Part shown: piece by piece, positions 21,605-33,440 of the stretch | Numbering within the stretch: position 1 is the first letter of the stretch | How the letters are laid out: every line of letters starts with the position of its first letter | Source of the DNA: Populus alba | Taxonomy: Eukaryota > Streptophyta > Magnoliopsida > Malpighiales > Salicaceae | DNA: 64,000 bases | Assembly (NCBI RefSeq): GCF_005239225.2 | Contig: NC_133302.1 | Span: 12,557,991-12,621,990, forward strand | Direction: 5' to 3' | Position numbers and translations under genes: made by a program | Notes under the pieces: generated by a model | Seen by the model: only the letters and a program-made list of their open reading frames with translations | What the model was told of the DNA's origin: nothing | Databases searched by the model: none

Positions 21605-23073
21605 TTTCCACAGGCAAGTGACAAGGTTTTCCATAGACTAGTCTATAAGGTGACCAACCTAATGATGTTTTATAAGCGGTTTGATAAGCCCAAAGTGCAT
21701 CATTAAGTCTTAAAAACCAGTCTTTCCTATTAGGGTTTACTATTTTCTCTAAGATCTATTTGATCTCCCTATTAGCAAGCTCTACTTGTCCACTTGTCTG
21801 AGGGTGAGAAGGGGTGGCAACTTTGTGTGTGATTCCATATTTCTTCATTAAAGAATCAAATGGCTTGTTGCAGAAATGTATTCCACCATCATTTATCATG
21901 GCTCGAGGGATTCCAAATCGACTCAAAATATTGTCTTTTAAAAACTTTATCATTGTTTTGTGATCATTGTTTCAACTTGGAATTGCCTCTATCCATTTTG
22001 AAACATAATCTACTACGACTAATATGTACACGAAACCAAATGATGGAGGAAATGGACCAATGAAATCTATACCCCAACAGTCAAAGACCTCAATGACAAG
22101 AATAGGATTTAAAGGCATCATGTGATGTTTTGAAATAGATCCCAACTTTTGACCATTTTCACAAGTCTTGCAGAATGAATGTGAGTCCTTGAACATGGTG
22201 GGCGAGTAAAATCCACTTTGTAAGATTTTTGCAGTTGTCTTTTTTATAAGAAATGACCCCCACATGCCTCAGAATGACAAAATTTAATGACACTACTTAC
22301 CTCATTGTCAGGAATGCATCTTCGAAATATTTGATTAGGACAATATTTGAATAAATAAGGGTCATCCCAATAAAAGTTCTTCACTTCGTTCAAGAACTTT
22401 CTTTTGTCTTGGGTACTCTAATAAGCTGGCAATTGTCCTGAAACAAGAAAATTAACAATATTAGCAAACCAAGGCATTGTAGAAACGAAAAGTAAAGATT
22501 CATCGGGAAACTAGTTATCGATTGGTGTGATATCAGATTTCGAATCTGTTGTCAATCTTGACAAATGATCTGCGACAACATTTTTGATGTCTTTCTTGTC
22601 TTTGATTGTGATATCAAATTCTTGAAGTAAAAAAATCCACCACACCAATCTAGCCTTAGAATCTTTCTTAGAAAGAAGATATTTCAATGCTGCATGATCA
22701 CTAAAAACAACAATAGTGAGCCAATAAGATAAGACCTGAATTTATCACATGCAGATACTACTGCAAGTAATTCTTTTTCAGTGGTGATGTAATTCATTTG
22801 AGCACTATTTAAAGTTTTACTTAAATAGTAAATCACATAGGGTTTCTTATCTTTTCTTTGTCCCAAGACAGCACCCATAGCATAATCACTAGCGTCACAC
22901 ATTATTTCAAAAAGTAATGACCAATCAGGAGGTTGAATGATAGGAGCAGAAGTAAGCAATTTTTTTAGTTTAACAAAGGCTTCTTCACAATGTTCAGTAC
23001 ATTCAAAAATGTTATCCTTTGTTAGAAGGTTACTCAAGGGCTTAGATATTAAACTAAAATCTTTGATGAACCT
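21605..23073 (-). pseudogene. Element A RNase H and integrase, decayed
   Basis: Minus-strand reading. The RNase H block FEIMCDASDYAMGAVLGQ…YYLSKTLN…TTEKELLAVV lies at 22684-23037. The RH/IN linker ([19 protein letters not shown]) follows, then the integrase HHCC region (FCHSEACGG…CKTCEN). The DDE core is recognisable: [19 protein letters not shown] and ANREIK supply D, D and E. Frame is lost by a shift near 22680 and several stops, for example TAG for CAG after ANREIK. The reading ends at [11 protein letters not shown] because of the inversion. It is non-functional. Confidence 0.87.
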
Positions 23074-24930
23074 TCAGTAAAAACCAGCAAGTCCTAAAAT
23101 TGATCTAACATCTTTAACAGATTTTGGTGTTGGTAAGTTGGCAATTAACTCGATTTTAGATTTGTCAACCTCAATTCCTTTCGATGAAACAATGTGACTA
23201 AGTACAATGCCATTTGTTACCATAAAGTGACATTTTTCCCAATTCAGTACAAGATTCTTCTCTTTATACCTCCTCAAAACCTTTTCTAAGTTAGTCAAAC
23301 AATCATCAAATGAATCACCAAAAACAGAAAAATCATCCATAAAAATCTCAAGAAAACGTTCAACTATATCACTGAATATGCTAAGCATGCATCTTTGAAA
23401 CGTTGCTGGTGCATTACATAATCCAAAAGACATCCTTCGATATGCAAAAGTACCAAATGAACATGTGAAAGTAGTCTTTTCTTGATCTTCCAATGCAATT
23501 TTAATTTGATTGTAACCTGAATAGCCATCTAGGAAATAATAAAATTCATGACCTGCAACTCTTTCTAGGATTTGATCCATGAAAGGTAAAGGGAAATGAT
23601 CTTTTCTAGTCATTAAATTAAGTTTCCTATAGTCAATGCACATGCGCCAACCAGTAATAGTCCTAGATGGAATTAACTCATTTTTCTCATTTGTTATCAC
23701 AGTGACTCTAGACTTTTTGGGTACAACTTGGGTAGGACTTACCCATTTGGTGTCAGAAATAGGATAAATGATTCCATTATCTAGAAGCTTAATGACTTCA
23801 TTTTTCACTACTTCTTTCATATTAGGATTAAGTCTTCGTTGCATTTCTCTAGAGGGTTTAGCATTTTCCTCCAAATAAATCCTGTGTGTGCAAATCAAAG
23901 GGCTAATTCTTTTTATGTCAGTTATGGTCCATCCTAATGTATTTTTGTGCATTTTCAGAGTTTGTAATAACTTACCTTCTTGATGTGCATTAAGTTTGGA
24001 AGAGATTATTATCGGAAAAGTTTCATTTTCTCCCAAAAATGAGTATTTGAGATTAAATGGTAACGACTTCAAATCAGGTTTTGGTGGTTGAACACTTGAA
24101 GGTATGGGCTCAATTGATCGTGGTGGCAATTCTTCAATTTGTGGTCTCCAATTGCATGCCTTTGATTCTTCCTGAAAATAGACCTTTTGCAAATCATCAG
24201 ATTCATCAATCTCAGTTTCACTGGTAGTGGTTTGAAATTGATCATGAACTAATTTTTCAATAAAGTCCACTTCCTGTAAATCATTATCATCTCCAGGTTG
24301 CTTGTAAATGTTGAAAATATTCATCTCCAATGTCATGTTTCCAAATGATAGCTTCATCAGTCCATTCCTATAATTAATTAATTCATTAGAAATGGCAAGA
24401 AATGGACGTCCTAAAATGACAGGAATTGAATTACATGTTTTAACAAGTTGTGTATCCAAGATAACAAAATCTACAGGGTAAATGAATTTATCAACTTGTA
24501 CTAACACATCCTCAACTATTCCTCTAGGCACTTTTATAGATCTATCAGTAAGTAAAAGAGTTACAAAAGTTGGTTTTAACTCACCTAGATTGAGACTTTG
24601 AAAGACTAAATATGGAAGTAAATTCACAGTAGCTCCAAGATAAAGTAAGGCTTTTTCAATTTTATGTTCTCCAATAAAGCAAGAAATCATAGGACAACTA
24701 AGGTCTTTATATTTCAAAGCATTATTGTTCTGAAGAATAGCACTTACTTGTTCTGCTAAAAATGCTTGCTTTTTCACATTCAATTTTCTCTTCACAGTGC
24801 ACAGATCTTTTAAAAATTTAGCATAGAAATGAACTTGTTTAATAGCATCTAACAAAAGTATATTGATCCTTACATGTTTGAAAGTTTCAAAGATTTTAGA
24901 GTTATGGTTGACTTTCCTTTGTTTGGTCAT
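23074..24930 (-). pseudogene. Element A protease-reverse transcriptase, 618 open codons
   Basis: The reading includes the end of Gag (residues 1-75), the aspartic protease and most of reverse transcriptase. The protease motif reads YLGA at residues 97-100, where the family has DLGA, so the catalytic Asp is replaced by Tyr. The protease tail VILGRPFLAIS is present. The RT motifs are intact: KSRVTVI, GWRMCIDYRKLN, HFPLPFMDQILER, FLDGYSGYNQI (first Asp), FGLCNAPATFQR and FMDDFSVFG (catalytic Asp pair near 532-533). The frame ends at a TGA where the family has CGA (GFY-R-RFIKDF), and RNase H continues in the same frame. This is a fragment of one Gag-Pol, not a separate gene. Confidence 0.92.
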
Positions 24931-26441
24931 GGCATGAGGAAATGGGAGTGCTGGTGGGAAATCATCCTTTTCTTTGCAATGTTCAGATTCAACCCCTTCC
25001 TTACCCTCAAAGATAGACTCATTATCATTCTCACAAGGTTCAAGAGTGGGTTTTTAAATAATCTTACCACTACGAAGAGTGATGACTGATTTGATTTGAT
25101 AGATGTGCTGGCTTCCAGAACTACTTGCATTTGCATTGTATTGCCCTTTTAGATTTTCCTGTGGTTGAGATGGAAACTTACCTTTCTCTTGAAAACTGAG
25201 AGCAGATGTTAACTTTGCAAGAGTATCTTTAAAATTTTTCATGCCTTAAGTAAGTTGAGTGTTGATTGCCTCTTGCTTTTCAATGAATGCATGCAATGTT
25301 TCCTCAAGATTTCTTCTAGGAGGTGGAGCATAAGGAGGTGCATCTCCACGAGAATTTTGGAAATTATGGTGTGCTTGAAACAATGGTTGTAAAGTTTATG
25401 TATTATTGTTATCACTCTTCCAACTAAAATTTCAGTGATTTCTCCAACAAAGGTTATATGTTTGTGAGTATGGGTTATGTTTGGGCCTTTTGAAACTGTT
25501 TAAAGCATGGGCTTGTTCATGGAGGCATTCCCTAAAAGAAGGCAAAGTTGGACAATCATTTGTTGAGTGTTCATTGGTTTCACAGATTTGACACACAATG
25601 TCTTGAACAGATTTTAATTGACCACTCTTTTTCAATTCAAGTGCTTCGATTTTTCTAGCTAAATATGCAAACTTGGCTTGGAGGTCATGATCTTCCCTAA
25701 GGTTGTGCATACCTCCACTAGATGTATGAGGTTGAGTTTTACTTGGTGCCTCATAAGTACCTGTGGTGTCCTAATTTTGAGCATTTTCGGCTAGCAAGTC
25801 TAGGTACTCCATTGCTTCATTAGGGTCTTTATCATCAAAAGTTTTATTGCATATCAATTCAACCATTTGCCTATCTTTAGGTGTTAACCCTTCATACAAA
25901 TATGAAACCAATCTCCATGTTTCAAAACCATGACGAGGGCAAGTATTAAGCAAGTCTGGATACCTATCCCAACATTGGTAAAATGTTTCTCCTTGCTTTT
26001 GAGTGAAAGTGATGGTTTGTCTTTTGAAATAGTTTGTTCTGTGAGACGTAAATTTTTTTTAAAAAATTATTGTTGCATTTCATCCCAAGCACGAATAGAT
26101 CATGATCTCAAATTTTGTAGCCATGTTTTAGCTTTATCTTTTAATGAAAAAGGAAAAAGCTTTAATCTAATGGTGCTCATGCTACAATTTGAGTCATTAT
26201 AGGTGTTACAGACCTCCTTAAATTCTCTTAAATACAAGTATGAATTTTCTAGGTCTAAGCCATGAAAAGAAGGTAAAAGTTGAATAATGTCTGGCTTAAA
26301 ATTAAAATGAGATGCATTAGGAGGGAAAACTATGCATGATGGTGCACTTGTTCTTGTGGGATTCATGTGGTCTCTAAGTGTTCTCATATGGTTATTCTCA
26401 TTATTCTCATTATGAAGCGATTGATTATCTTCTTCGGCCAT
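24931..26441 (-). pseudogene. Element A gag, decayed
   Basis: ATG at 26441 starts MAEEDNQSLHNENNENN. The retrotransposon gag core (FHGLDLENSYLYLREF, KLFPFSLKDKAKTWLQ, YEGLTPKDRQMVELICN) and a CCHC-like knuckle (VCQICETNEHSTNDCP, near 25590) are visible in pieces at 25054-25242, 25432-25710, 25771-25953 and 26100-26441. Frameshifts and stops separate them. Neighbouring PBS and LTR at 26649 and 26673 confirm the 5' end. Confidence 0.88.
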
Positions 26442-26648
26442 ATTTTCTAAAAATAATAAGGATACCCTACAAAGCCTACCACTTAATGTACGTGACCAAA
26501 CTCTTATACACGTGTAAGAGAAGAATAAAGGAAGAAAAGAAAAGAGAAGAAAAAGAAACAAAACAAAACAAAAGAAATAAAAGTTAGATAAAATGAAAAG
26601 TGAAAAGAGAAAATAAAATAAATATTATAATTTATACAAGAATTTACC
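26442..26648 (-). other. Element A 5' leader between PBS and gag
   Basis: An AT-rich, A/G-rich untranslated leader, matching 17407-17616 and 36672-36857. No ORF is supported. Confidence 0.6.
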
Positions 26649-26666
26649 TCCCCGGCAACGGCGCCA
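26649..26666 (-). other. Primer-binding site, tRNA-Asp (element A)
   Basis: A full 18-base match on the minus strand to the tRNA-Asp 3' end (TGGCGCCGTTGCCGGGGA), six bases from the LTR. Confidence 0.9.
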
Positions 26667-27417
26667 AAAACTTGACACGACCAAAAGATTGATGTCTTCT
26701 CCCAAGTGTTAGAGTATCGAAGTAATAAATAACTCGGCAAGACCAGGGTCGAACCACAAGGAGGTTAACTATATAAATTATAAATAACAACAATAATACT
26801 AATAATAGTAATAATAGTGGTAGTAGTAGCAATGATATTAATAATAGTAATAGTAATAATAAAGAGGACTTTGAGATGTAAGATTAATGTGAGGATTAAA
26901 CAATAATAAAAACAAATATCAATGTTAGAGGATCCACTAATGGTACTTCAAACAAGTATAGTATAAACTCTTATTACTCAACTAGAAACCACACATAAAG
27001 GAGGTTCCAATCAGATTATAATTGTTAACATGATTACATTAATTATCTTATTCAAGTAATGCCAATACTTGTAAATATTATCAGGTATTCATGGTGATAA
27101 CTTATGTTAACAACAAATCAAGTTCCTTTCATAGCATAGGTGTAGGTTATACCATACGGTTGGGCTATGAAAGTGCCAAGCATTTGTTGTATCAAGGGTT
27201 GTTCAACATAAATCTAGATTAACCATTTAACAAGCAATGTATTAAGAGTGAGCAAGATAATAAATATAAAACATGTTAGTATCAAGCATTAAAGTCCATG
27301 TTGAGTTTATATTATACTTATTCTTACACCATTAGTGTAACCTTTTCACCTTGACATAATAGATTTAGCTAAACATAATGAAAGAAAGAAACATAAATAA
27401 ACAAGATAAGAACATAA

Positions 27418-28431
27418 TGATACGATCCAGGCAAGGTCAAATTCGGATTTTGACATAAAATACGCAACTATCCAGTTTTACGGAAATAGTCATAATTCTC
27501 AATCCTACAGTTGGATCGGGCTGAAATTTTACGTGGAGGCTCCTGACATGTTTTTGTACCTTGGGTTAAAATATCATATCAATTGGAGTTCGGCAAGGCA
27601 TCCAAACACGAGTCAACAGAGGTTGTACGGGTTTTGTTATTTACTTCCGTTTGACTTGTGGACTTCCTATTTGGCTAGGATTCTTTTCCTAAAAGGATGC
27701 GGCAGCTTATTTTGTGAATCTCCTAATTCTACAAAGGTCTTTAATGGGATGTAACATAGTTTCCAAGTGTGGCAAGGATTCATAAATGTTTCAGAATCCT
27801 TTTCTTACAAGGATTCCTTATTCATCCTAGCTACAAAAAGGAAAGAAGATTTCAGAACTAATTCTACCTTCAGATTTGATTCTCCTAGCTTATATAGGAC
27901 TTCTAAAGGGGTAGAATTTGATCCTATCATATTTAGGATATTAAATTCGGATTTATTTATTTTATTGTTATTTTCTTCTTAGTTTAGGGTTTATTTATAT
28001 TATTTGGGTTTAATTGTAAGTGGGCATCATATAAGTCCACATAAGGGGTCCATTAGGGTTTATTTTAGTTTGTAGTCACTATAAATAAGGGCATAACCAG
28101 ACATGTAAGGTCAGACAATTCATATTAATAAAACTTCTTGTTTGCCGCGCTTTGTGTGTGTGTGTGTTGGTGAGATAATCTCCATTCCATGGTTCTCTAA
28201 AGAACTGAAAATGACTTATCGAAGAACAACTGTCTTCGTGGCGTCATCCTTAAACTTCTCGTTCGCGAATCGATATTCATTGGGTGGGGGTCTCTGTTTC
28301 CAATAGTGCTGGTGCCTAGGTACAAGTTATCTTTGTGTCACACTCCTATCAAATTTGATTTAGTTGGCTTTCCGGGAATTGGTGTCTTTGCGTGTGGGTT
28401 GCAAGACCATGTGATCATGAGGTTCGCATCA
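27418..28431 (+). repeat. 5' LTR of the IQ-motif element
   Basis: 1,014 bp. A TATA box (TATAAATA) is at 28080-28087 and a poly(A) signal (AATAAA) at 28127-28132, giving a short R region. Positions of about 27637-27830 are absent from the 3' LTR. About 3% substitutions separate the two LTRs by eye. Confidence 0.92.
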
Positions 28432-28433
28432 TT

Positions 28434-28445
28434 TGGTATCAGAGC
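28434..28445 (+). other. Primer-binding site, initiator tRNA-Met
   Basis: TGGTATCAGAGC, two bases after the 5' LTR, is the standard complement of the initiator tRNA-Met 3' end used by many plant gypsy and copia elements. Confidence 0.9.
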
Positions 28446-29424
28446 TTGGCTCCATTAATCAGGTTATATCCTTCTGAAATTTTCGTTTCTTATTGTTTCC
28501 GCAAAAAAAAAAAAATTCCTTAGTGTCCAATTTCTTCTTCTCTTAATTTGGTATCATATCAGCAAAAAAAAAAAAAAGGTTATTTCGTTTGGTTCCTAAC
28601 CAAAATATATCAGTGGTAAAAAAAAAAAGAGAGAGAAAAAAAGTCATTCAAAAAGGCATTCGTTTGTTTCTGCCACATAAAACTAAACGAAGGAACATTT
28701 GACCAAATCAACTCGGAATGAGCTCAAATTTGATTATGTTATTAGTGGGACCCTAATCGCACCATATATTTATTTTGGGGTCAATTGGATATCGTTTGCT
28801 TTGGGTTTCAAATTCGGGTCTAATTAGGTCTGATTCATAACGTTTTTGCGTTAGTCTATCAAACCTTATCAAATTTTATATTGCTCAAATTTCATATTCT
28901 GTCTATTTGGGTTGGTAGAGCACTATATCTGAAATTTTAGCTCAATTGGACATCAATGACTTTAGGTTCCAGATTCGGACTTAACTCATTGTAAACAAGT
29001 CTGTTTTGCGTCAACTTTTGAAATTCACTTTCTTTCTGTTATTTTCATTCCTTGCAGTATATGTTCAACATATCCAACTTATTTGGGTGCCGTTTCATCA
29101 TATTTTTCATATTTCTTTTCAATTTCTATTCGAGTCTTCAGTTTCGTTTGTATTTCGGATAGATTCGCTTTCTACTCGTGAGACTATCATCACAGTTTTG
29201 TTTTTGCTTGTTTTCTGGTTTTTATTGCTTCTTGAGTCATATATACATATTTGGATTGCGCTGCTAAAATTGGTTCTATTTGGTGTTGGTTTCAGTTCTA
29301 TAAGAACCACAAAAAGGTGAGATGAGAGGTGTGAGAGTTTGAGGATATTAAGAGTTTTGAGTGAAACACGAGCGACGTGAGGATATTTTTTTTTTACCAC
29401 TAACCAATTTTTGAAGGTACTATC
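28446..29424 (+). other. Leader of the IQ-motif element
   Basis: Nearly 1 kb without a supported gene. It has several A-runs (28503-28514, 28565-28576, 28619-28630) and T-rich stretches. The ORF at 29006-29320 is hydrophobic, T-rich and lacks recognisable motifs, so I do not call it. Confidence 0.5.
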
Positions 29425-30183
29425 ATGTCGTATCAAAACAACACACCACCCCATCCCGAGGGAGAACTTAAATTCCATATGCAAGCCATGACAAAGATGA
29501 TGGAAAGAATGAATTTCACGATGGGGAATGTGTGTGACAGACTTGAGAAGGTGGCAAAACATGGTAACATGGCTGGAACATGTACCCAAGATGTGAGAAA
29601 GGTTGGGGCTGAATTGAAATCAAACCATGGCAGTGGGGCTGAAAGGCCAAAGTGGGATGACTATGAGTATTTTGAGGAGGACGTTGATGATAATGGTGAT
29701 GGTAGTTTTAAGGATGAGACCATAGGCTATCGGGAAGGTTTTCGACAGCCTAGAAACCGAAGGGATTTCATGTATTTTGATGAGTTGTTATGGCGAAAGA
29801 AAAGGAGGATTCAAAAGGAGAGGTGGTATCAAAGGGACAGAAATAAAGAGATTGGTGTTCTAAAAAAAGAATCCAAGAGTCTATCTCATATTCTCAGGGA
29901 GATGAAGCAAGAACTTGATGTGTTAACGACAGCAGTCAATGCGCAGCAAGCTTCAAAAAGAGAGGAGAAAAAATGTTGCAATGATGAAATACAAAAGAGA
30001 ACGAGTGCTACTTTCATCCAAAGTTGTTGGCGACAATTGTTGGCAAGAAAAGAATTCCAAAGGCTTCAAAATGAGGCTAAGGAATTGTCCATTCAACTTG
30101 TTGGTGATTCGAAGATGAATCATCTTGAAGAGAGAGAGCGAATGATACGATCCAGGCAAGGTCAAATTTGGATTTTGACATAA
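29425..30183 (+). CDS. Gag-like/IQ-motif protein of a non-autonomous retrotransposon
   Basis: 252 codons, uninterrupted. The first ~60 residues (MSYQNNTPPHPEGELKFHMQ, then AMTKMMERMNFTMGN) resemble the N-terminal coiled stretch of plant gypsy Gag proteins. An acidic segment (WDDYEYFEEDVDDNGDG, about residues 78-95) precedes a basic, coiled-coil-like region (about 120-190). Residues near 195-212, TSATFIQSCWRQLLARKE, fit an IQ calmodulin-binding-like motif (IQxxxRxxxxR). I see no gag core, knuckle or enzyme motif. The last 13 codons and the stop lie in the 3' LTR, whose first base is 30143. Capture of a host coding fragment downstream of a gag start is likely but the donor is not recognised. 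Confidence 0.6.
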   Translation: MSYQNNTPPHPEGELKFHMQAMTKMMERMNFTMGNVCDRLEKVAKHGNMAGTCTQDVRKVGAELKSNHGSGAERPKWDDYEYFEEDVDDNGDGSFKDETIGYREGFRQPRNRRDFMYFDELLWRKKRRIQKERWYQRDRNKEIGVLKKESKSLSHILREMKQELDVLTTAVNAQQASKREEKKCCNDEIQKRTSATFIQSCWRQLLARKEFQRLQNEAKELSIQLVGDSKMNHLEERERMIRSRQGQIWILT

Positions 30184-30958
30184 AATGCGCAATTATCCAG
30201 TTTTACGGAAATAGTCATAATTCTCAATCCTACCGTTGGATCGAGCTGAAATTTTACATGGGGGCTCTTGACATGTTTTTGTACCTTGGGTTAAAATATC
30301 ATATCAATTGGAGTTCGGCAAGGCATCCAAACACGGGTCAACAGAGGCTGTACGGGTTTTGCTACAAAAAGGAAAGAAGATTTCAGAACTAATTCTACCT
30401 TCAGATTTGATTCTCCTAGCTTATATAGGACTTCTAAAGGGGTAGAATCTGATCCTATCATATTTAGGATATTAAATTTGGATTTATTTATTTTATTGTT
30501 ATTTTCTTCTTAGTTTAGGGTTTATTTATATTATTTGGGTTTAATTGTAAGTGGGCATCATATAAGTCCACAAAAGGGGTCCATTAGGGTTTATTTTAGT
30601 TTGTAGTCACTATAAATAAGGGCATAACCAGACATGTAAGGTCAGACAATTCATATTAATAAAAAATTTTGTTTACCGCACTTTGTGTGTGTGTTGGTGA
30701 GATAATCTTCGTTCCATGGTTCTCTAAAGAACTGAAAACGACTTATCGAAGAACAACTGTCTTCGTGGCGTCATCCTTATACTTCTCTTTCGCGAATCAA
30801 TATTCGTTGGGTGGGGGTCTCTGTTTCCAATAGTGTTGGTGCCTTGGTACAAGTTATCCTTGTGTCACACTCCTATCAAACCCGATTTACTTGGCTTTCC
30901 GGGAATTGGTGTCTTTGCGTGTGGGTTGCGTGACCACGTGATCATGAGGTTCGCATCA
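30143..30958 (+). repeat. 3' LTR of the IQ-motif element
   Basis: 816 bp, identical in layout to the 5' LTR except for a ~194-bp deletion after TGTACGGGTTTTG. A purine-rich tract (GAAGAGAGAGAGCGAA, 30127-30142) directly before it is the probable PPT. Confidence 0.92.
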
Positions 30959-31196
30959 CATAATTATATAAATAAAGGAAAGGAAATGAAAAGCATAAAC
31001 AAGAGATTAATATAACATAAAATAAAACTTAAACATTACAAAATACAAAGAAAGAGAGAAAGAGCATGATCTTGATCTGAACACCAAGATGCCTAAATGC
31101 ATGGAAAATGCCTCCTTTTATAGGCCAAAATTTGGAAATATTGATTTGATGACTAATTGTTGAGTGGGTGGCCAACTCTTGATTTGGTGAAAATCC

Positions 31197-32880
31197 TTAT
31201 CTTGATATTGAACTGTTACTGTCTGACTTCTACTCAGAGTTTTACCTATATCTACAGTTATAGAACTCCATTTCAAGAGACATTGGTATGGTTGGAAAGC
31301 TAAGACACGAGAATACAAGTTCTTTGTAAGAAGTAGAACCCTGTTCGGCCTCCAAGAAAGTAAAAATTGCTCATCAACAAACATTGGATTATTACTGTCT
31401 TGATATTGAACAGTTACTATCCGACATCTCCTCAAATTTTTAATTATATCTTGAGTTATAGAACTCAATTTCAAATGAGATTAGTCTCCTTTGAAAGCTA
31501 AAACACGATGCTACAAGCTCTCTGAAACAAGGAGAACCTAGTTCGGCCTTTAAGACGATCAAAATTTCTCATCAACAAACATTGGATTGTTACTGTCCAA
31601 CTGTTCTTGTCTTGCTAATGAACTGTTATAGTTCAAGCTCTCCTCATATTGTTAACTATATCTAGAGTTATAGAACTCCATTTTAAGCGATATTGGTCTC
31701 CTTTGAAAGCTAAGACACGAGACTACAAGTTCTCTAAAAGAAGGAGAACCTAGTTCTACCTTTAAGACAATAAAAATTTCTCATCAACAAACATTGGATT
31801 GTAACTGTCCAACTGTTATTGTCTTCATATTGAACTATTACTATGCGAGCTCTCCTCAAATTTGTAAAAATATCTAGAATTCTAGAACTTCATTTCAAGA
31901 GACATTGGTATGGTTGAAAAGCTAAGACACAAGGATACAAGTTCTCTGAAGGAAGTAGAAGCAAGTTCGGCCTCCAAGAAAGTAAAAATTTCTCATCAAC
32001 AAACATTGGACTGTTACTGTCCAACTGTTACTATCTTGATATTGAACAATTATTGTCCGACGTCTACTCATATTCTTAACTATATCTTGAGTTATAAAAC
32101 TTTGTTTCAAGCGAGATTGGAATCGTTGGAAAGCTAAGACGCGAGGGTGCAAGTTCTTTACAGGAAGGAGAACGTAGTTCTGCCTTTAAAATAGTAAAAA
32201 TTGCTCATCAACAAACATTGGACTGTTACTGTCCAACTGTTTCTGTCTTGATATTGAACTGTTACTGTTCGAGATCTCCTCAGATTGTTAACTATATCTA
32301 AAGTTATAGAAATCCATTTCAAGCGATAGTGGTCTCCTTAGATTTTTAAATATATCTAGAATTATAGAACTCCATTTCAAGAGACATTGGTATCGTTGGA
32401 AACCTAAGACACGTGGCTACAAGTTCTTTGAAACAAGGAGAACCTTAAGACAATCAAAATAGCTAATCAACAAACATTGGACTGTTACTGTCCAAGTGTT
32501 ACTATCTTGATATTGAACTGTTATTGTCAATCTCTACTCAGAGTTTTACCTATATCTATAGTTATAGAACTCCATTTCAAGAGACATTGGTATGGTTGGA
32601 AAGCTAAGACACGAGAATACAAGTTCTCTAAAGGAAGGAGAACCTAGTTCTGCCTTTAAGACACTCAAAATTGTTCATCAACAAACATTTGATTGTTAGT
32701 GTCCAATTGTTATTGTCTTGATATTGAACTGTTACTATGTGACCTCTCCTCATATTTTTAACTATATCTAGAGTTATAGAACTCCATTTTAAGCGATATT
32801 GGTCTCATTGGAAAGCTAAGACATGAGGCTACAAGTTCTCTGAAGGAAGGCTACAAATTGACACAAGGGTACAAATGGCT
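31197..32880. repeat. ~210-bp satellite array, second block, about eight monomers
   Basis: Same monomer and orientation as 363-6036 (AGTTATAGAACTCCATTTCA, GGAAAGCTAAGACACGAG, CTCATCAACAAACATTGG). It starts exactly where the 5' LTR of element A stops matching other LTRs, at the same LTR position where the first array ends. Some monomers are chimeric or shortened, for example near 32330 and 32420. Confidence 0.9.
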
Positions 32881-33440
32881 CATTAACAAACCATACCTAC
32901 TACCTTACAGGGTCTGTCATGACCCAATCTCGGTAGGTGACCCATAGCTAGAGTTTTATAACTCCAAATTAAGCAAGACCAATTTCCTTAGTTAGTCAAC
33001 ATACAAGCATCAATTCATAATCGACTTTGAAAGGACTCATAAGGCCATTTTTAGAACACCTTACCCAGTAAGAATCAAGGTTTTGATCTTCAACTCCCTC
33101 CTCTTCTTTCAAATGACAACTAGCCCTCCCTTCTTCTCTTCTTGTTCAAATTTTCTTATTAATCCCTTACCCACCAGTGTTTATTCTACCTATAACCCTT
33201 AATCTTGGATGAGTTATTGAAATTTTGGTGTTTCTTTTTTATTTGCAAAAATGCATACAAAAACTACCTCTTTTCTTTCCTTAGGATTGCTTTAGATTTT
33301 TAGTGAGAGGAGGAGAATTTATGATCTAAAATTATCTTAGCATTTAAGCCCCATTTTCTTTAATTGCATCATTTTTCCCCCACAACTTTTAGTTTAGTTT
33401 ATTTTCTTTAATTTAATCCAGCCTTGATTTTTTCCTAGGG
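32881..33440. other. Unclassified spacer between the two satellites
   Basis: No ORF or LTR terminus is seen. Bases 32935-33000 (AGCTAGAGTTTTATAACTCC and onward) resemble the AGTTATAGAACTCC core of the 210-bp monomer. CATGACCCAATCTCGGTAGG nearby looks like gypsy LTR material. It is probably a decayed LTR fragment. Confidence 0.4.

Larger units (their letters stand above)
27418..30958 (+). mobile_element. Complete non-autonomous LTR retrotransposon with IQ-motif ORF
   Basis: CATAA at 27413-27417 and 30959-30963 is the target duplication. The 5' LTR is 27418-28431 and the 3' LTR 30143-30958 (TGATACGATC…TTCGCATCA). The PBS matches initiator tRNA-Met. The 1.7-kb interior carries one ORF and no protease, RT or integrase, so it must be mobilised by a relative. 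Its sense strand is plus, opposite to element A. Confidence 0.93.
26673..31196 (-). repeat. Element A 5' LTR, interrupted
   Basis: This starts TGACACGACC next to the PBS and matches the B, C and E LTRs through 27417, then again from 30964 to 31196. The IQ-motif element occupies the gap. A minus-strand TATA box is at 31115-31122. At about 31197 LTR homology (ending CAATCCTTAT) passes into the 210-bp array. The outer LTR end is not found. Confidence 0.85.

Noticed and set aside
26649..26666. tRNA-Asp-like sequence as a tRNA gene
   Set aside because: Only 18 bases match the tRNA 3' end, and they sit next to an LTR. It is a primer-binding site.
27533..27982. Plus-strand ORFs in the IQ element's 5' LTR
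   Set aside because: They are in LTR U3 sequence; the matching part of the 3' LTR is partly deleted, and there are no protein features.
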